Source: Sulfurospirillum sp. UCH001
GTDB taxonomy: Bacteria; Campylobacterota; Campylobacteria; Campylobacterales; Sulfurospirillaceae
NCBI RefSeq assembly: GCF_001548035.1
Contig: NZ_AP014723.1
Coordinates: forward strand, 186,001 to 250,000
Length of the DNA stretch: 64,000 nucleotides
Reading direction: 5' to 3'
Positions within the stretch are counted from its first letter, which is position 1. The number at the start of each line of letters is the position of its first letter. Both the position numbers and the translations under genes were made by a program. Shown one piece after another: positions 45,640-54,464 of the stretch. The notes under the pieces are model-generated. The model saw only the letters and a list, made by a program, of their open reading frames with translations. It made no database searches and was not told the origin of the DNA.

Positions 45640-45673
45640 AAGAATTTAAAGATAGAAGTATAAGGAGATAATT

Positions 45674-46171
45674 ATGAGCAATGCAAAAGAACCAATGACC
45701 GAATATGGTTTTAAAAAATTAACACATGAATTAAGTGATTTGAAAAAAAGACAACGACCTGAGACTGTCATCGAACTTGATATTGCGCGAAGTCACGGTG
45801 ATTTAAAAGAAAATGCAGAATACCATGCAGCAAAAGAGCGTTTAGCGTTTATTGATGGACGTATTGGGGAATTAAGCGATCTTGTTTCTCGTGCACATGT
45901 GATCGACCCAAGCTCTTACGAGCACGATAAAGTACGTTTTGGCTCAACCATTATGCTCGAAAATTTAGAGACCAATGAAGAGGTCACTTATACGATTGTC
46001 GGAAGTACTGAGAGTAATCCTGATCGTGGGCTTATTTCGTACTATTCACCTTTAGCGATTCAGTTAATGGGAAAAAGCGAAGGCGAAGAAGTTACTATCA
46101 AACTACCATCAGGTCAACAAGAGTACGAAATCTTGGAGATTGCGTACCATGAGATCAATTTCGAGGGATAA
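45674..46171 (+). CDS. greA: Transcription elongation factor GreA
   Basis: 165 residues. GreA rescues backtracked RNA polymerase by stimulating transcript cleavage. The N-terminal coiled coil (about 12-75) carries the acidic tip ARSHGDLKENAEYHAAKERL, and the C-terminal FKBP-like domain ends GEEVTIKLPSGQQEYEILEI. AAGGAGA precedes the ATG. Four bases separate it from argC. Confidence 0.97.
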   Translation: MSNAKEPMTEYGFKKLTHELSDLKKRQRPETVIELDIARSHGDLKENAEYHAAKERLAFIDGRIGELSDLVSRAHVIDPSSYEHDKVRFGSTIMLENLETNEEVTYTIVGSTESNPDRGLISYYSPLAIQLMGKSEGEEVTIKLPSGQQEYEILEIAYHEINFEG

Positions 46172-46174
46172 AGT

Positions 46175-47188
46175 ATGTCAAAAATAGATGTAGCCATTAT
46201 TGGGGCAAGCGGGTATACTGGTTTAGAACTGATTAAAATTTTGATGAATCATCCGCACTTCAACATAAACTATATAGCGACCACAGAAGGTGGAGTAAAG
46301 GCAACGGAACTTCATCCAAGTCTAGCAAGTGTGTTTGAACAAGATGTTTTAAAAGCCGACGCAAATGAAGTAGCAAAATATGCAAAATTAGCTTTTCTAG
46401 CACTTCCTCATAAAGCAGCCATGGGCTTTACGAAAGAACTTTTAGCGCTAGGTGTCAAGGTGGTTGATCTCTCAGCGGACTATCGTTTAGAGCTTGAGGC
46501 GTATGAAAAACACTACTGCGAGCATGAAGATAAAGAGAATTTAAAAGAGGCTATTTATGGGCTTCCTGAGATTAACCGTGAAAAAATTAAAACGGCACGT
46601 TTGATTGCTAATCCTGGATGTTACCCGACTGCGTCAATTTTGGGTATTTTGCCATTTTTGAATTACCTAAACAAAGAAGCGCCTATTTTTATTGATGCAA
46701 AAAGTGGTGTGTCTGGTGCTGGTAAAAAACCAATGACGACAGCGCATTTTGTAACGATCAATGAAAATATCTTTGCATACAATCCTCTAAAACATCGTCA
46801 TGAGCCAGAAATTGCCGAAAAGCTACGCCTTGTGAGTGGACATCCTTTTGAGGTTAACTTTGTACCTCATTTGCTTCCAGTCAGTCGTGGAATGTTGGTG
46901 AGTTCTTATTTACAAACGAATGACGTGATTGATGCAAAAGCTGTTGTGAAAGAATTTTATAAAGATACCCGTTTTGTACGAGTAAGGGATGTTCCTGTTG
47001 ATATTAAATCAACAGCTGGAACAAACTTTTGTGATATCTTTGTAAGCCAAAAAGGTAAGTCTATTTTCGTTTCATCGGCGATTGACAATCTTTTACGCGG
47101 TGCATCTTCCCAAGCAGTGGTTAATGCTAATCTCATGTGTGGTTTTGAAGAAACCGCCGGTATCCCAATTATCGCCTATGTCCCCTAA
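46175..47188 (+). CDS. argC: N-acetyl-gamma-glutamyl-phosphate reductase
   Basis: 337 residues. ArgC reduces N-acetylglutamyl phosphate to the semialdehyde in arginine synthesis. The cofactor site is AIIGASGYTGLELIKIL, the catalytic cysteine is in IANPGCYPTA, and HFVTINENIFAYNPLKHRHEPEI and HLLPVSRGML follow. It follows greA closely and its end overlaps the LpxJ-like gene by 11 bases. Confidence 0.97.
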   Translation: MSKIDVAIIGASGYTGLELIKILMNHPHFNINYIATTEGGVKATELHPSLASVFEQDVLKADANEVAKYAKLAFLALPHKAAMGFTKELLALGVKVVDLSADYRLELEAYEKHYCEHEDKENLKEAIYGLPEINREKIKTARLIANPGCYPTASILGILPFLNYLNKEAPIFIDAKSGVSGAGKKPMTTAHFVTINENIFAYNPLKHRHEPEIAEKLRLVSGHPFEVNFVPHLLPVSRGMLVSSYLQTNDVIDAKAVVKEFYKDTRFVRVRDVPVDIKSTAGTNFCDIFVSQKGKSIFVSSAIDNLLRGASSQAVVNANLMCGFEETAGIPIIAYVP

Positions 47189-47912
47189 ACTGAATATCAA
47201 AGAAGGCGCTTTATTTATCGCTGATGCGCATGACTCAGCTGAGAGAGCGTTCTTCTTTGATTTTTTAGTCTATGTAAACCAAAATCCTCCATCCCAACTT
47301 TTCTTAATGGGTGATATGTTTGATCTACTGGTTGGTAGTGTTTCGTATGGTGTGAAACAGTACCAGCGTTATATCGATCTTATTGAAGAGATTGGAAAAA
47401 AATGTGAAGTCTATTATTTTGAAGGTAATCATGACTTTAATCTCTCATCACTCTTTTCGCATGTCACTGTCATTCCTATTGAGGAACAACCTTATCTAGC
47501 TAGCCTGCCTAGTGGTAAACGCTGTCTTTTATTGCATGGGGATAAATATGGAAGTTTTATCCATCGTTTTTATACGAGAATTATTCGTAATCAAACTGTT
47601 TTAAAAGCCCTCAACTTTCTAGATGAAATCATGCAAGGAGCTATTTCAAAAAAGATACAAAATGACCAGTCAAAAAAAAGATTGTGTAAGCGAATAGAAA
47701 ATTTTACAACGCTAATGCAACAGAAGCTTCATTTTTATCCAAAAGTAGATGTTGTTGCAGAGGGGCATTACCATCAAAACATTGATTTTATGGTATCTGG
47801 AACGCATTATATAAATTTTTCATCTTTTGCGTGCAATCAAAGCTATTTTAGTGTACAATCCTCATCAGAGACAGAATTTGCGCAAAAGCAACTAAGGGGC
47901 TGCAATGGCTAA
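47178..47912 (+). CDS. lpxJ: Metallophosphoesterase, probable UDP-2,3-diacylglucosamine pyrophosphatase LpxJ
   Basis: 244 residues, calcineurin-like. The metal ligands are ADAHDS (D16, H18), GDMFD (D46), GNHDF (N84-D86), LLHGD (H120) and GHYHQN (H197, H199). Campylobacterota lack LpxH and LpxI as a rule and use LpxJ, a separate metallophosphoesterase family, for the fourth lipid A step. Proximity to lpxB and size fit LpxJ, but I cannot separate it from a general phosphoesterase by eye. It starts inside argC and ends inside cheV (eight-base overlap), so translation is coupled through all three. Confidence 0.72.
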   Translation: MSPKLNIKEGALFIADAHDSAERAFFFDFLVYVNQNPPSQLFLMGDMFDLLVGSVSYGVKQYQRYIDLIEEIGKKCEVYYFEGNHDFNLSSLFSHVTVIPIEEQPYLASLPSGKRCLLLHGDKYGSFIHRFYTRIIRNQTVLKALNFLDEIMQGAISKKIQNDQSKKRLCKRIENFTTLMQQKLHFYPKVDVVAEGHYHQNIDFMVSGTHYINFSSFACNQSYFSVQSSSETEFAQKQLRGCNG

Positions 47913-48855
47913 AGAAAGTATTTTAAAAGTAGGCTCCAATGAGATGGAGCTGGTGGACTTCCGTATTTTTAAAAAGGAAGAAAACGGTGTATATGAGGGA
48001 ATTTACGGTGTAAACGTTGCAAAAGTACGTGAAATCATTAAAATTCCTAATTTGACAGAACTTCCAGGCGTACCAGATTACATTGAGGGAATTTTCGACC
48101 TTCGTGGTATTGTTATTCCTGTTGTTAATCTCGCCAAATGGATGAATATTAAAGAGCCAGACGATGGTTCAATCAAGCCTCGTATTATTATTACAGAATT
48201 TAGCGATATTTTGATTGGATTTGTCGTTCATGAAGCCAAACGAATTAGACGTATCAGCTGGAAAGATATCGAACCAGCATCATTTGTTGCAGGTATGGGC
48301 TCACTCGATAAAAGTCAGATCACAGGTGTAACACGTATCGAGAATGATGATGTTCTTTTGATCTTAGATCTTGAGAGTGTTGTACAAGCACTTGGAATTT
48401 ATCAGCCAAAGATGGATATTAATGATGACCAAATTGTCAAAGTTGATGGTGTTGCTTTAATCCTTGATGACAGTATGACAGCGCGAAAACTTGTCAGTGA
48501 TGCTCTCAATAAAATGGGCATGCGTGTCGTTGAAGCTAAAGATGGTATGGAAGGATTGGAGCGACTCAATGAGCTTTACAATACCTATAGCGATCGTTTA
48601 ACAGATGTTGTCAAAATTATTATCAGCGATGTCGAGATGCCTCAAATGGATGGATTTCACTTTGCGGCTAATGTGAAAGAAGATGCAAGGTTTAAAAATA
48701 TTCCTATCGTCTTTAACTCTTCCATTAGTGACCATTTTAGCGAGATTAGAGGCAAAGAGGCGGGCGGTGAGGCCTATTTAACGAAATTTGATGCGTCGAT
48801 TTTTTACAAAGAAGTTTCTAAAGTAATTAAATCGCACGTGAAAACAGCACAATAG
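47905..48855 (+). CDS. cheV: Chemotaxis protein CheV (CheW-receiver fusion)
   Basis: 316 residues. An N-terminal CheW domain (about 15-165; IPNLTELPGVPDYIEGIFDLRG, VIPVVNLAKWM) is fused to a receiver (about 180-310) with LILDDSMTARKLV and the phospho-acceptor aspartate in IIISDVEMPQMDGF, and the lysine in EAYLTKFD. CheV couples receptors to CheA and can be phosphorylated. AAGGGG before the ATG. First of cheV-cheA-cheW, the Campylobacter order. Confidence 0.96.
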   Translation: MAKESILKVGSNEMELVDFRIFKKEENGVYEGIYGVNVAKVREIIKIPNLTELPGVPDYIEGIFDLRGIVIPVVNLAKWMNIKEPDDGSIKPRIIITEFSDILIGFVVHEAKRIRRISWKDIEPASFVAGMGSLDKSQITGVTRIENDDVLLILDLESVVQALGIYQPKMDINDDQIVKVDGVALILDDSMTARKLVSDALNKMGMRVVEAKDGMEGLERLNELYNTYSDRLTDVVKIIISDVEMPQMDGFHFAANVKEDARFKNIPIVFNSSISDHFSEIRGKEAGGEAYLTKFDASIFYKEVSKVIKSHVKTAQ

Positions 48856-48865
48856 GGGTAGAACG

Positions 48866-51202
48866 ATGGAAGATATTCAAGAAATTTTAGAAGATTTTTT
48901 GGTTGAAGCGTTCGAACTTATTGAACAACTTGATCAAAACTTAGTGGAATTAGAATCCAATCCAGATGATTTGGAATTACTAAACAGTATCTTTAGGGTT
49001 GCACACACGATTAAGGGCTCTTCATCATTCTTAAATTTTGATGTTTTAACAGGCTTAACACATCATATGGAAGATGTTTTGAACAAAGCACGCCATGGTG
49101 ATTTAAAACTAACACCTGAAGTTATGGATGTCGTTTTAGAGTCGATTGATCTTATGAAAAGTTTATTGCATGCGATTCGTGACAATGGAAATGACACATC
49201 TGTGGGCATTGATATCACTGATATTTGTCGTCGTTTGGACATTATCTCAAATGGCGAAAGTGCACCACATGCTACAGCTGCAGAAGAAATTGATGAATCA
49301 CCTGTACCTTCAGAAGAAGACAATGTCGATTATTCAAAACTAAGCGATCAAGAAGTAGAAGATGAGATTGAGCGCTTACTTAAAATGCGTAAAGAAGAAG
49401 ATCGCAAACGAAGAGAAGGCAATAGTGCTCCTAAAGCAGCTCCAGTTGCTACACCATCGTTTGAAAGTTTGAAAGATAATGGTGATAACGATAGTGACGA
49501 TGAAGCACCAAGAGTAGAACCAGTATCAAGACGTGGTGGAGGCGATAACGCCAATACAGCTCCTGCAAAAAAAGAGTCAGCAAGTTCAATGGAACAAACC
49601 ATTAGGGTTGAGGTTAAGAGACTCGATCACTTGATGAATCTTATCGGCGAGCTCGTTCTTGGTAAAAATAGATTGCTTAAAATTTATGATGACGTTGAAG
49701 AGCGCTATGAAGGTGAAAAATTCTTAGAAGAGCTCAATCAAGTCGTTTCGTCTATTTCTCTAGTAACCACAGATCTACAAATTGCGGTTATGAAGACCAG
49801 AATGCTTCCAATTGCAAAAGTCTTTAATAAGTTCCCAAGAATGGTTAGAGATCTTTCTCGTGAACTTGGTAAGCAAATTGAGCTTGAAATTTCAGGTGAA
49901 GAGACAGAACTCGATAAATCGATTGTTGAAGAGATAGGCGATCCTTTAGTCCACATTATTCGTAACTCATGTGACCATGGAATTGAAGATGCTGCGACAA
50001 GAAGAGCAAACGGTAAGCCTGAAACAGGATTGATTCAGCTCAAAGCGTACAATGAAGGCAATCATATTGTTATTGAGATTACCGACGATGGTAAGGGCTT
50101 AGATGCAGATCTGCTTCGTACGAAAGCTATTGAAAAAGGTATGATTACAGAGCGTGAAGCTGATGCAATGAGCGATAAAGAGGCATTTGCGTTAATTTTT
50201 AAACCTTCATTATCGACTGCAAAAGTGGTAACGAATGTTTCAGGTCGTGGCGTCGGAATGGACGTTGTTAAAACGAATATTGAAAAGCTCAATGGTATTA
50301 TTGATGTCGATAGTGAATTGGGTCGTGGAACAGTTATTAAGCTCAAAATTCCTTTAACATTAGCGATTATTCAAGCGTTACTTGTTGGAGCGCAAGAAGA
50401 GTACTATGCTATTCCATTAGCATCTGTTTTAGAAACTGTACGTATCCCTCTTGATGAGATTTATACCATTGAAGGCAAAAATGTACTAAGACTTCGCGAT
50501 GAAGTTCTCTCTCTCGTACGTCTTTCAGATATCTTTGGTGTTAAACAAGTCTATGAAGGTGGCGAACATACTTATGTTGTTGTTATCGGTCTTGCAGAGT
50601 CAAAACTTGGTGTTGTTGTTGATACACTTGTTGGCCAAGAAGAGATTGTTATCAAATCTCTTGGTGATTACCTCCAAGGCATTGAAGGTATTGCAGGTGC
50701 AACCATTAGGGGTGACGGACGTGTAACACTTATCGTGGATGTTGCGGCACTGATGAATCTTGCTAAAGGTATCACTGTAGATATTCGTGCAAGTGCAGAA
50801 GCGGTTGTAAAAACAAAAACAGTACCAAGCGATTATATCGTTCTAGCAGTTGATGATAGTGCAATGGATCGTAATATCATGAAAAAATCCATGGAACCAA
50901 TCGGAGTCAAAGTACTTGAAGCAAGCAATGGCCAAGAAGCACTCAATATGCTTAAATCTGCTGAATACAGCATTGATGCTGTGCTTATTGACATTGAGAT
51001 GCCAAGAATGGATGGTTATACTTTAGCAGGCGAAATTCGTAAATACTCTAAGTATAAAAACCTTCCGTTAATTGCGGTTACGTCACGTACTTCTAAATCT
51101 GACAGACTCAGAGGCGTTGAATCAGGCATGAGTGAATATATCACTAAACCATACTCTCCAGAATATCTTGAGAGTGTGGTCAGAAAAAATATTAAACTAT
51201 AA
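48866..51202 (+). CDS. cheA: Chemotaxis histidine kinase CheA with C-terminal receiver (CheAY)
   Basis: 778 residues. Domains: HPt with His-47 in FRVAHTIKGSSSFL, a charged linker (about 140-240), dimerisation and HATPase (HIIRNSCDHGIEDA, DDGKGLDADLL, GRGVGMDVVKTNIEKL), CheW-like regulatory domain (about 500-635), and a receiver with VDDSAMDRNIM and VLIDIEMPRMDGYTL. No separate P2 domain is obvious. The fused receiver is typical of Campylobacterota and may act as a phosphate sink beside CheY and CheV. Ten bases after cheV; cheW follows after 14. Confidence 0.97.
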   Translation: MEDIQEILEDFLVEAFELIEQLDQNLVELESNPDDLELLNSIFRVAHTIKGSSSFLNFDVLTGLTHHMEDVLNKARHGDLKLTPEVMDVVLESIDLMKSLLHAIRDNGNDTSVGIDITDICRRLDIISNGESAPHATAAEEIDESPVPSEEDNVDYSKLSDQEVEDEIERLLKMRKEEDRKRREGNSAPKAAPVATPSFESLKDNGDNDSDDEAPRVEPVSRRGGGDNANTAPAKKESASSMEQTIRVEVKRLDHLMNLIGELVLGKNRLLKIYDDVEERYEGEKFLEELNQVVSSISLVTTDLQIAVMKTRMLPIAKVFNKFPRMVRDLSRELGKQIELEISGEETELDKSIVEEIGDPLVHIIRNSCDHGIEDAATRRANGKPETGLIQLKAYNEGNHIVIEITDDGKGLDADLLRTKAIEKGMITEREADAMSDKEAFALIFKPSLSTAKVVTNVSGRGVGMDVVKTNIEKLNGIIDVDSELGRGTVIKLKIPLTLAIIQALLVGAQEEYYAIPLASVLETVRIPLDEIYTIEGKNVLRLRDEVLSLVRLSDIFGVKQVYEGGEHTYVVVIGLAESKLGVVVDTLVGQEEIVIKSLGDYLQGIEGIAGATIRGDGRVTLIVDVAALMNLAKGITVDIRASAEAVVKTKTVPSDYIVLAVDDSAMDRNIMKKSMEPIGVKVLEASNGQEALNMLKSAEYSIDAVLIDIEMPRMDGYTLAGEIRKYSKYKNLPLIAVTSRTSKSDRLRGVESGMSEYITKPYSPEYLESVVRKNIKL

Positions 51203-51216
51203 GTGGGGAAGTCGCG

Positions 51217-51711
51217 ATGAATGATAAACTCAATCAAATTCTTAAAAAACAGCAACAACAAGTTGACGAGCCACACAAAAAAGAAGATGATATTATTCAG
51301 CTTGTGGGATTTATAATAGGACAAGAAGAATACGCAGTGCCAATTTTGAGTATTCAAGAGATTATTAAACCGATTGAATATACGAGAGTTCCAAGTGTAC
51401 CAGACTATATTCTAGGTGTCTTTAATCTAAGAGGTAGCGTTATCCCATTGATTGACTTAAGACGTAAGTTTAAAATGGATCCAGTAAAAGTAACGGAAGA
51501 TACACGCTACATCGTTATGAAAGGAAAAGACAATACCGCTGGCTTTGTGATTGATCGTTTAACAGAAGCGATTCGTATTAAAAGTAGCCGTATTGGACCA
51601 CCACCAGAAACAATTCATGCTGAAAAAGGGCTGGTTTATGGAATTGGTATGAGAGAAGAAAACATCTTGACAATTCTGAAAGTTGAACAGCTTTTAAAAC
51701 GCGATTTCTAA
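51217..51711 (+). CDS. cheW: Chemotaxis coupling protein CheW
   Basis: 164 residues. A charged N-terminal stretch (about 1-28) precedes the CheW beta-barrel with GQEEYAVPILSIQEIIKPIEYTRVPSVPDYILGVFNLRG, then VIPLIDLRRKF. It tethers receptors, including MCPs such as the one at 7073-8518, to CheA. GGGGAAG is upstream of the ATG. A strong terminator closes the operon. Confidence 0.97.
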   Translation: MNDKLNQILKKQQQQVDEPHKKEDDIIQLVGFIIGQEEYAVPILSIQEIIKPIEYTRVPSVPDYILGVFNLRGSVIPLIDLRRKFKMDPVKVTEDTRYIVMKGKDNTAGFVIDRLTEAIRIKSSRIGPPPETIHAEKGLVYGIGMREENILTILKVEQLLKRDF

Positions 51712-51720
51712 ATACACTTT

Positions 51721-51752
51721 AAGTGCCAAACTAAAAAGTTTGGCACTTTTTA
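51721..51752 (+). terminator. Rho-independent terminator after cheW
   Basis: AAGTGCCAAACT (51721-51732) pairs perfectly with AGTTTGGCACTT (51737-51748) around AAAA, followed by T residues. Convergent metF-like gene ends at 51758, so it may also slow that transcript. Confidence 0.92.
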
Positions 51753-51757
51753 CTCTT

Positions 51758-52672
51758 CTAGTACTTTAATAAATCAGCTACAAGTTCAAAGTTGTTGGCA
51801 CTCATCATGTGAATTTTTGGATGTATTTTTTTAAGCTCTACAAAGGCATTTAAAGAGAGTTGAAACCCTACTTTTCGTTCTTCTTCTTCACTAATTTTTT
51901 TTGCTTTTGCCAATTTATCCATCCATAAAGCTGGTACATGAATACCCGGAACGTGTGCAGCTAAAAACTGAGCAGTTCGTAGTTTAACAATAGGGAAAAA
52001 TCCTAAAATCAACTGTGTTTGGCTCTGCTCTTTTCCAAGTTCTGTTTTAGCATCTTTTAAAAGCTCTAAAAGCATCGTTGCATTTTCAACACTATACACA
52101 GGTTGCGTAATGATGCCTACGGCACCATGCTCGATTTTAGTAGCCATTTTTTTCATTAAATTTTTTGGTGTATTTGCATGGGCATTGCAGACCGAAAATG
52201 GATAAATAGGCTTAGGTTGGGTTTTAAAGGGTTTTCCTGAATAGTCAATGCCTGCATTAAAGCATTGAATAATATCTAAAAGGAGCGTGCTATTTCCTTC
52301 AAAAACACCTTTAACAGCAGGTTGATCACTCGCACTTGCTGGATCTCCTGTAAGACATAAAATGGTTCGTAAATCATATTCGTTTGCACCCAAAAGATCA
52401 GATTGAAGGGCAACTTTATTGCGATCTCGCATACTCATCGTTGCAATAACAGGTTTTGAAAATTTTGTTTGAAGACTCAGTGCGCCAAAAAGCGCATTAA
52501 ATTTAAGACGTGCGAGTGGATTGTCCGTTGTGCTGAAACCATCAACCTTCGTATCGAGCCCAAGTGAGGCTATCTTTTCGATAAGCGGCTCAAACGTTGG
52601 CTCATGCATTGGAGTCGTTTCAAGCGTTAAAAAAGTATCGTGTTTTAATTTTTCAATAAAGGTTTCGATCAT
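51758..52672 (-). CDS. Methylenetetrahydrofolate reductase-family protein
   Basis: 304 residues, a (beta/alpha)8 barrel of the MetF type. Recognisable parts are FLTLETTPMHEPTFEP at the start, ILCLTGDPASASDQP, PIYPFSVCNAH, KIEHGAVGIITQPVYS and LGFFPIVKLRTAQFLAAHVPGIHVP. The usual second-strand EFFPPKT form is replaced by LETTPMHEP, so this could be a divergent or specialised reductase rather than the main methionine-pathway enzyme. It stands alone on the minus strand between chemotaxis and serB. Confidence 0.75.
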   Translation of the reverse strand: MIETFIEKLKHDTFLTLETTPMHEPTFEPLIEKIASLGLDTKVDGFSTTDNPLARLKFNALFGALSLQTKFSKPVIATMSMRDRNKVALQSDLLGANEYDLRTILCLTGDPASASDQPAVKGVFEGNSTLLLDIIQCFNAGIDYSGKPFKTQPKPIYPFSVCNAHANTPKNLMKKMATKIEHGAVGIITQPVYSVENATMLLELLKDAKTELGKEQSQTQLILGFFPIVKLRTAQFLAAHVPGIHVPALWMDKLAKAKKISEEEERKVGFQLSLNAFVELKKIHPKIHMMSANNFELVADLLKY

Positions 52673-52700
52673 TGTTTTCCCATAAAGTGAACTTTGTCGT

Positions 52701-52706
52701 ATTATA
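52701..52706 (-). promoter_or_regulatory. -10 promoter of the metF-like gene
   Basis: Minus-strand TATAAT (52706-52701) in AAGTTATAATACG, 29 bases before the ATG. Confidence 0.5.
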
Positions 52707-52777
52707 ACTTAAACGCATACAAACATGCTAGTCCTTCTTTTAGCCTAAAGCGTTTTATTGCCTAAGCAAGATATTGC

Positions 52778-52783
52778 TATAAT
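52778..52783 (+). promoter_or_regulatory. Extended -10 promoter of serB
   Basis: TTGCTATAAT is an extended -10 (TATAAT 52778-52783). The serB ATG at 52817 has AAGGAG upstream. Confidence 0.65.
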
Positions 52784-52816
52784 GAGATTTTTAATAGTAA
52801 TTAAGGAGCGGCTTGA

Positions 52817-53437
52817 ATGAAGTTGTGTGTATTTGATTTTGATTCAACACTCATGGATGGTGAAACAATCGATTTTTTAGCAAAAGAGCATGGGGTTGAA
52901 AAAGAAGTCTCTATGATCACTGAAGCTGCAATGCGCGGTGAACTTGATTTTTTTGAGAGTTTAACAACACGTGTAGGGCTTTTAAAAGGTATGAATGCGA
53001 GAAAGGCAGAAGAAATTTGCCATGCGCTTCCTTTGATGAAAGGGGCTTATGAGGCGATTGCTGGACTAAAAGCAAAAGGCTATACGGTTGTTGTTTTTAG
53101 TGGAGGGTTTCGTATCGCAACAACGCCTGCAAAATCAATTTTAGGTTTTGATGCTGATTTTGCCAATGTCTTACATGCTAGAGATGGCCACTTAAGTGGG
53201 CTTGTAGGTGGCGATATGATGTTTGGTTTTTCAAAAGGCGATATGCTAAGACGTGTACAAAGTCTTTTAAATGTCAGTTACGATAACACAATTGCAGTAG
53301 GTGATGGCGCAAATGACATCTCTATGTTTGAATGTGCGGCAAAAAAAGTAGCATTTTGTGCAAAACCTATTTTAAAAAATGCTGCCAATGTCGTTATCGA
53401 TGAGAAAGACATGCGTAATCTTCTCCAATTTATTTAA
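52817..53437 (+). CDS. serB: Phosphoserine phosphatase
   Basis: 206 residues, HAD superfamily without the N-terminal ACT region of longer SerB proteins. FDFDSTLMDGETIDF holds the nucleophile Asp-7 and acid Asp-9, VVFSGGFRIAT the second motif, and VGDGANDISMFECA the metal-binding third. It releases serine from phosphoserine. Fourteen bases precede tal, the same order as in Campylobacter. Confidence 0.93.
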   Translation: MKLCVFDFDSTLMDGETIDFLAKEHGVEKEVSMITEAAMRGELDFFESLTTRVGLLKGMNARKAEEICHALPLMKGAYEAIAGLKAKGYTVVVFSGGFRIATTPAKSILGFDADFANVLHARDGHLSGLVGGDMMFGFSKGDMLRRVQSLLNVSYDNTIAVGDGANDISMFECAAKKVAFCAKPILKNAANVVIDEKDMRNLLQFI

Positions 53438-53450
53438 AAGAGTGAACTAA

Positions 53451-54449
53451 ATGTATAACAATGATTTAAAATTTTCGTTATGGTGTGATTTTGTTGAGCG
53501 TAGCTTTTTAGAAGGTGAATTTGGAGAGCTCATTCAAAACAATATTGTCAATGCTGCTACGAGTAATCCATCTATTTTCAAGTCGGCTTTTTTGGGTTCG
53601 TCTGCTTATGCAGAAGATAAAGCAAAACTTCAAGGAAAATCAGCCAAAGAGATTTATGAAGCCCTTGCAATTTCAGACATTCAGCTCGCTGCAAAAAAGC
53701 TTTTGCCTTCTTATGAAAAAGGAGATGATGGGTTTATCAGTATCGAAGTTGATCCTTTTTTATGTGATGATGCCGAAGCAACGGTTGAAGAAGGAAAGCG
53801 ATTATTTAAAGCTATTGGCTATCCTAACGTTATGATTAAAGTGCCTGCAACGGAAGAGGGCTATATAGCAATGGAAGCATTGTTAAGCGAAGGTATTAAT
53901 GTCAATGCAACATTGATCTTCTCCGATGTACAAACACAAAGTTGTCTGGAAGCATTTGCAAAAGCCAATGAGACATTGACGCAAAAAGGATTTAAAAAAC
54001 TTCCTCAAGCAGTGATTAGTATTTTTGTAAGCAGATTTGATCGCAAATTGGATGAACAGCTAAAAAAAGTAGATTTCGTAACGGCTCGAGTAGGTATCAT
54101 GAATGCTATGCGCGCTTATGCGTTGATCCAAAAAGCACAGTTACCAAATGTTAGAGCTCTTTTTGCAAGTACAGGTGTAAAAGGTGATGAGCTTAGCCCA
54201 GATTATTATATTAAAGAGCTTTTGTTAGAAAATTCAATCAATACGGCACCTCTTGGAACCATTAAAGCATTTATCACTTCTTCTAAAGAGTGTAAGCCAG
54301 TAGAGTTAAGAGCTGATTGGATTGAAAACTTTTTTCATTCTCTTGCTGCTAATGGTGTTGATATGAAGGTAGTCTGTGATGAATTGATGGATGAAGGTTT
54401 AAGTGCTTTCAAAGAAGCTTTTGTTGAGATTTTGAACGAACTCAAATAG
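53451..54449 (+). CDS. tal: Transaldolase
   Basis: 332 residues. Transaldolase exchanges three-carbon units between sedoheptulose-7-phosphate and glyceraldehyde-3-phosphate. AATSNPSIFKSA, VMIKVPATEEGYIAMEALLSEGINVNATLIFS with the Schiff-base lysine, and ISIFVSRFDRKLD mark the family; the middle-length class common in this phylum. It ends 15 bases before the interrupted pilT-like gene. Confidence 0.95.
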   Translation: MYNNDLKFSLWCDFVERSFLEGEFGELIQNNIVNAATSNPSIFKSAFLGSSAYAEDKAKLQGKSAKEIYEALAISDIQLAAKKLLPSYEKGDDGFISIEVDPFLCDDAEATVEEGKRLFKAIGYPNVMIKVPATEEGYIAMEALLSEGINVNATLIFSDVQTQSCLEAFAKANETLTQKGFKKLPQAVISIFVSRFDRKLDEQLKKVDFVTARVGIMNAMRAYALIQKAQLPNVRALFASTGVKGDELSPDYYIKELLLENSINTAPLGTIKAFITSSKECKPVELRADWIENFFHSLAANGVDMKVVCDELMDEGLSAFKEAFVEILNELK

Positions 54450-54464
54450 ACAAAGGATGTCACA

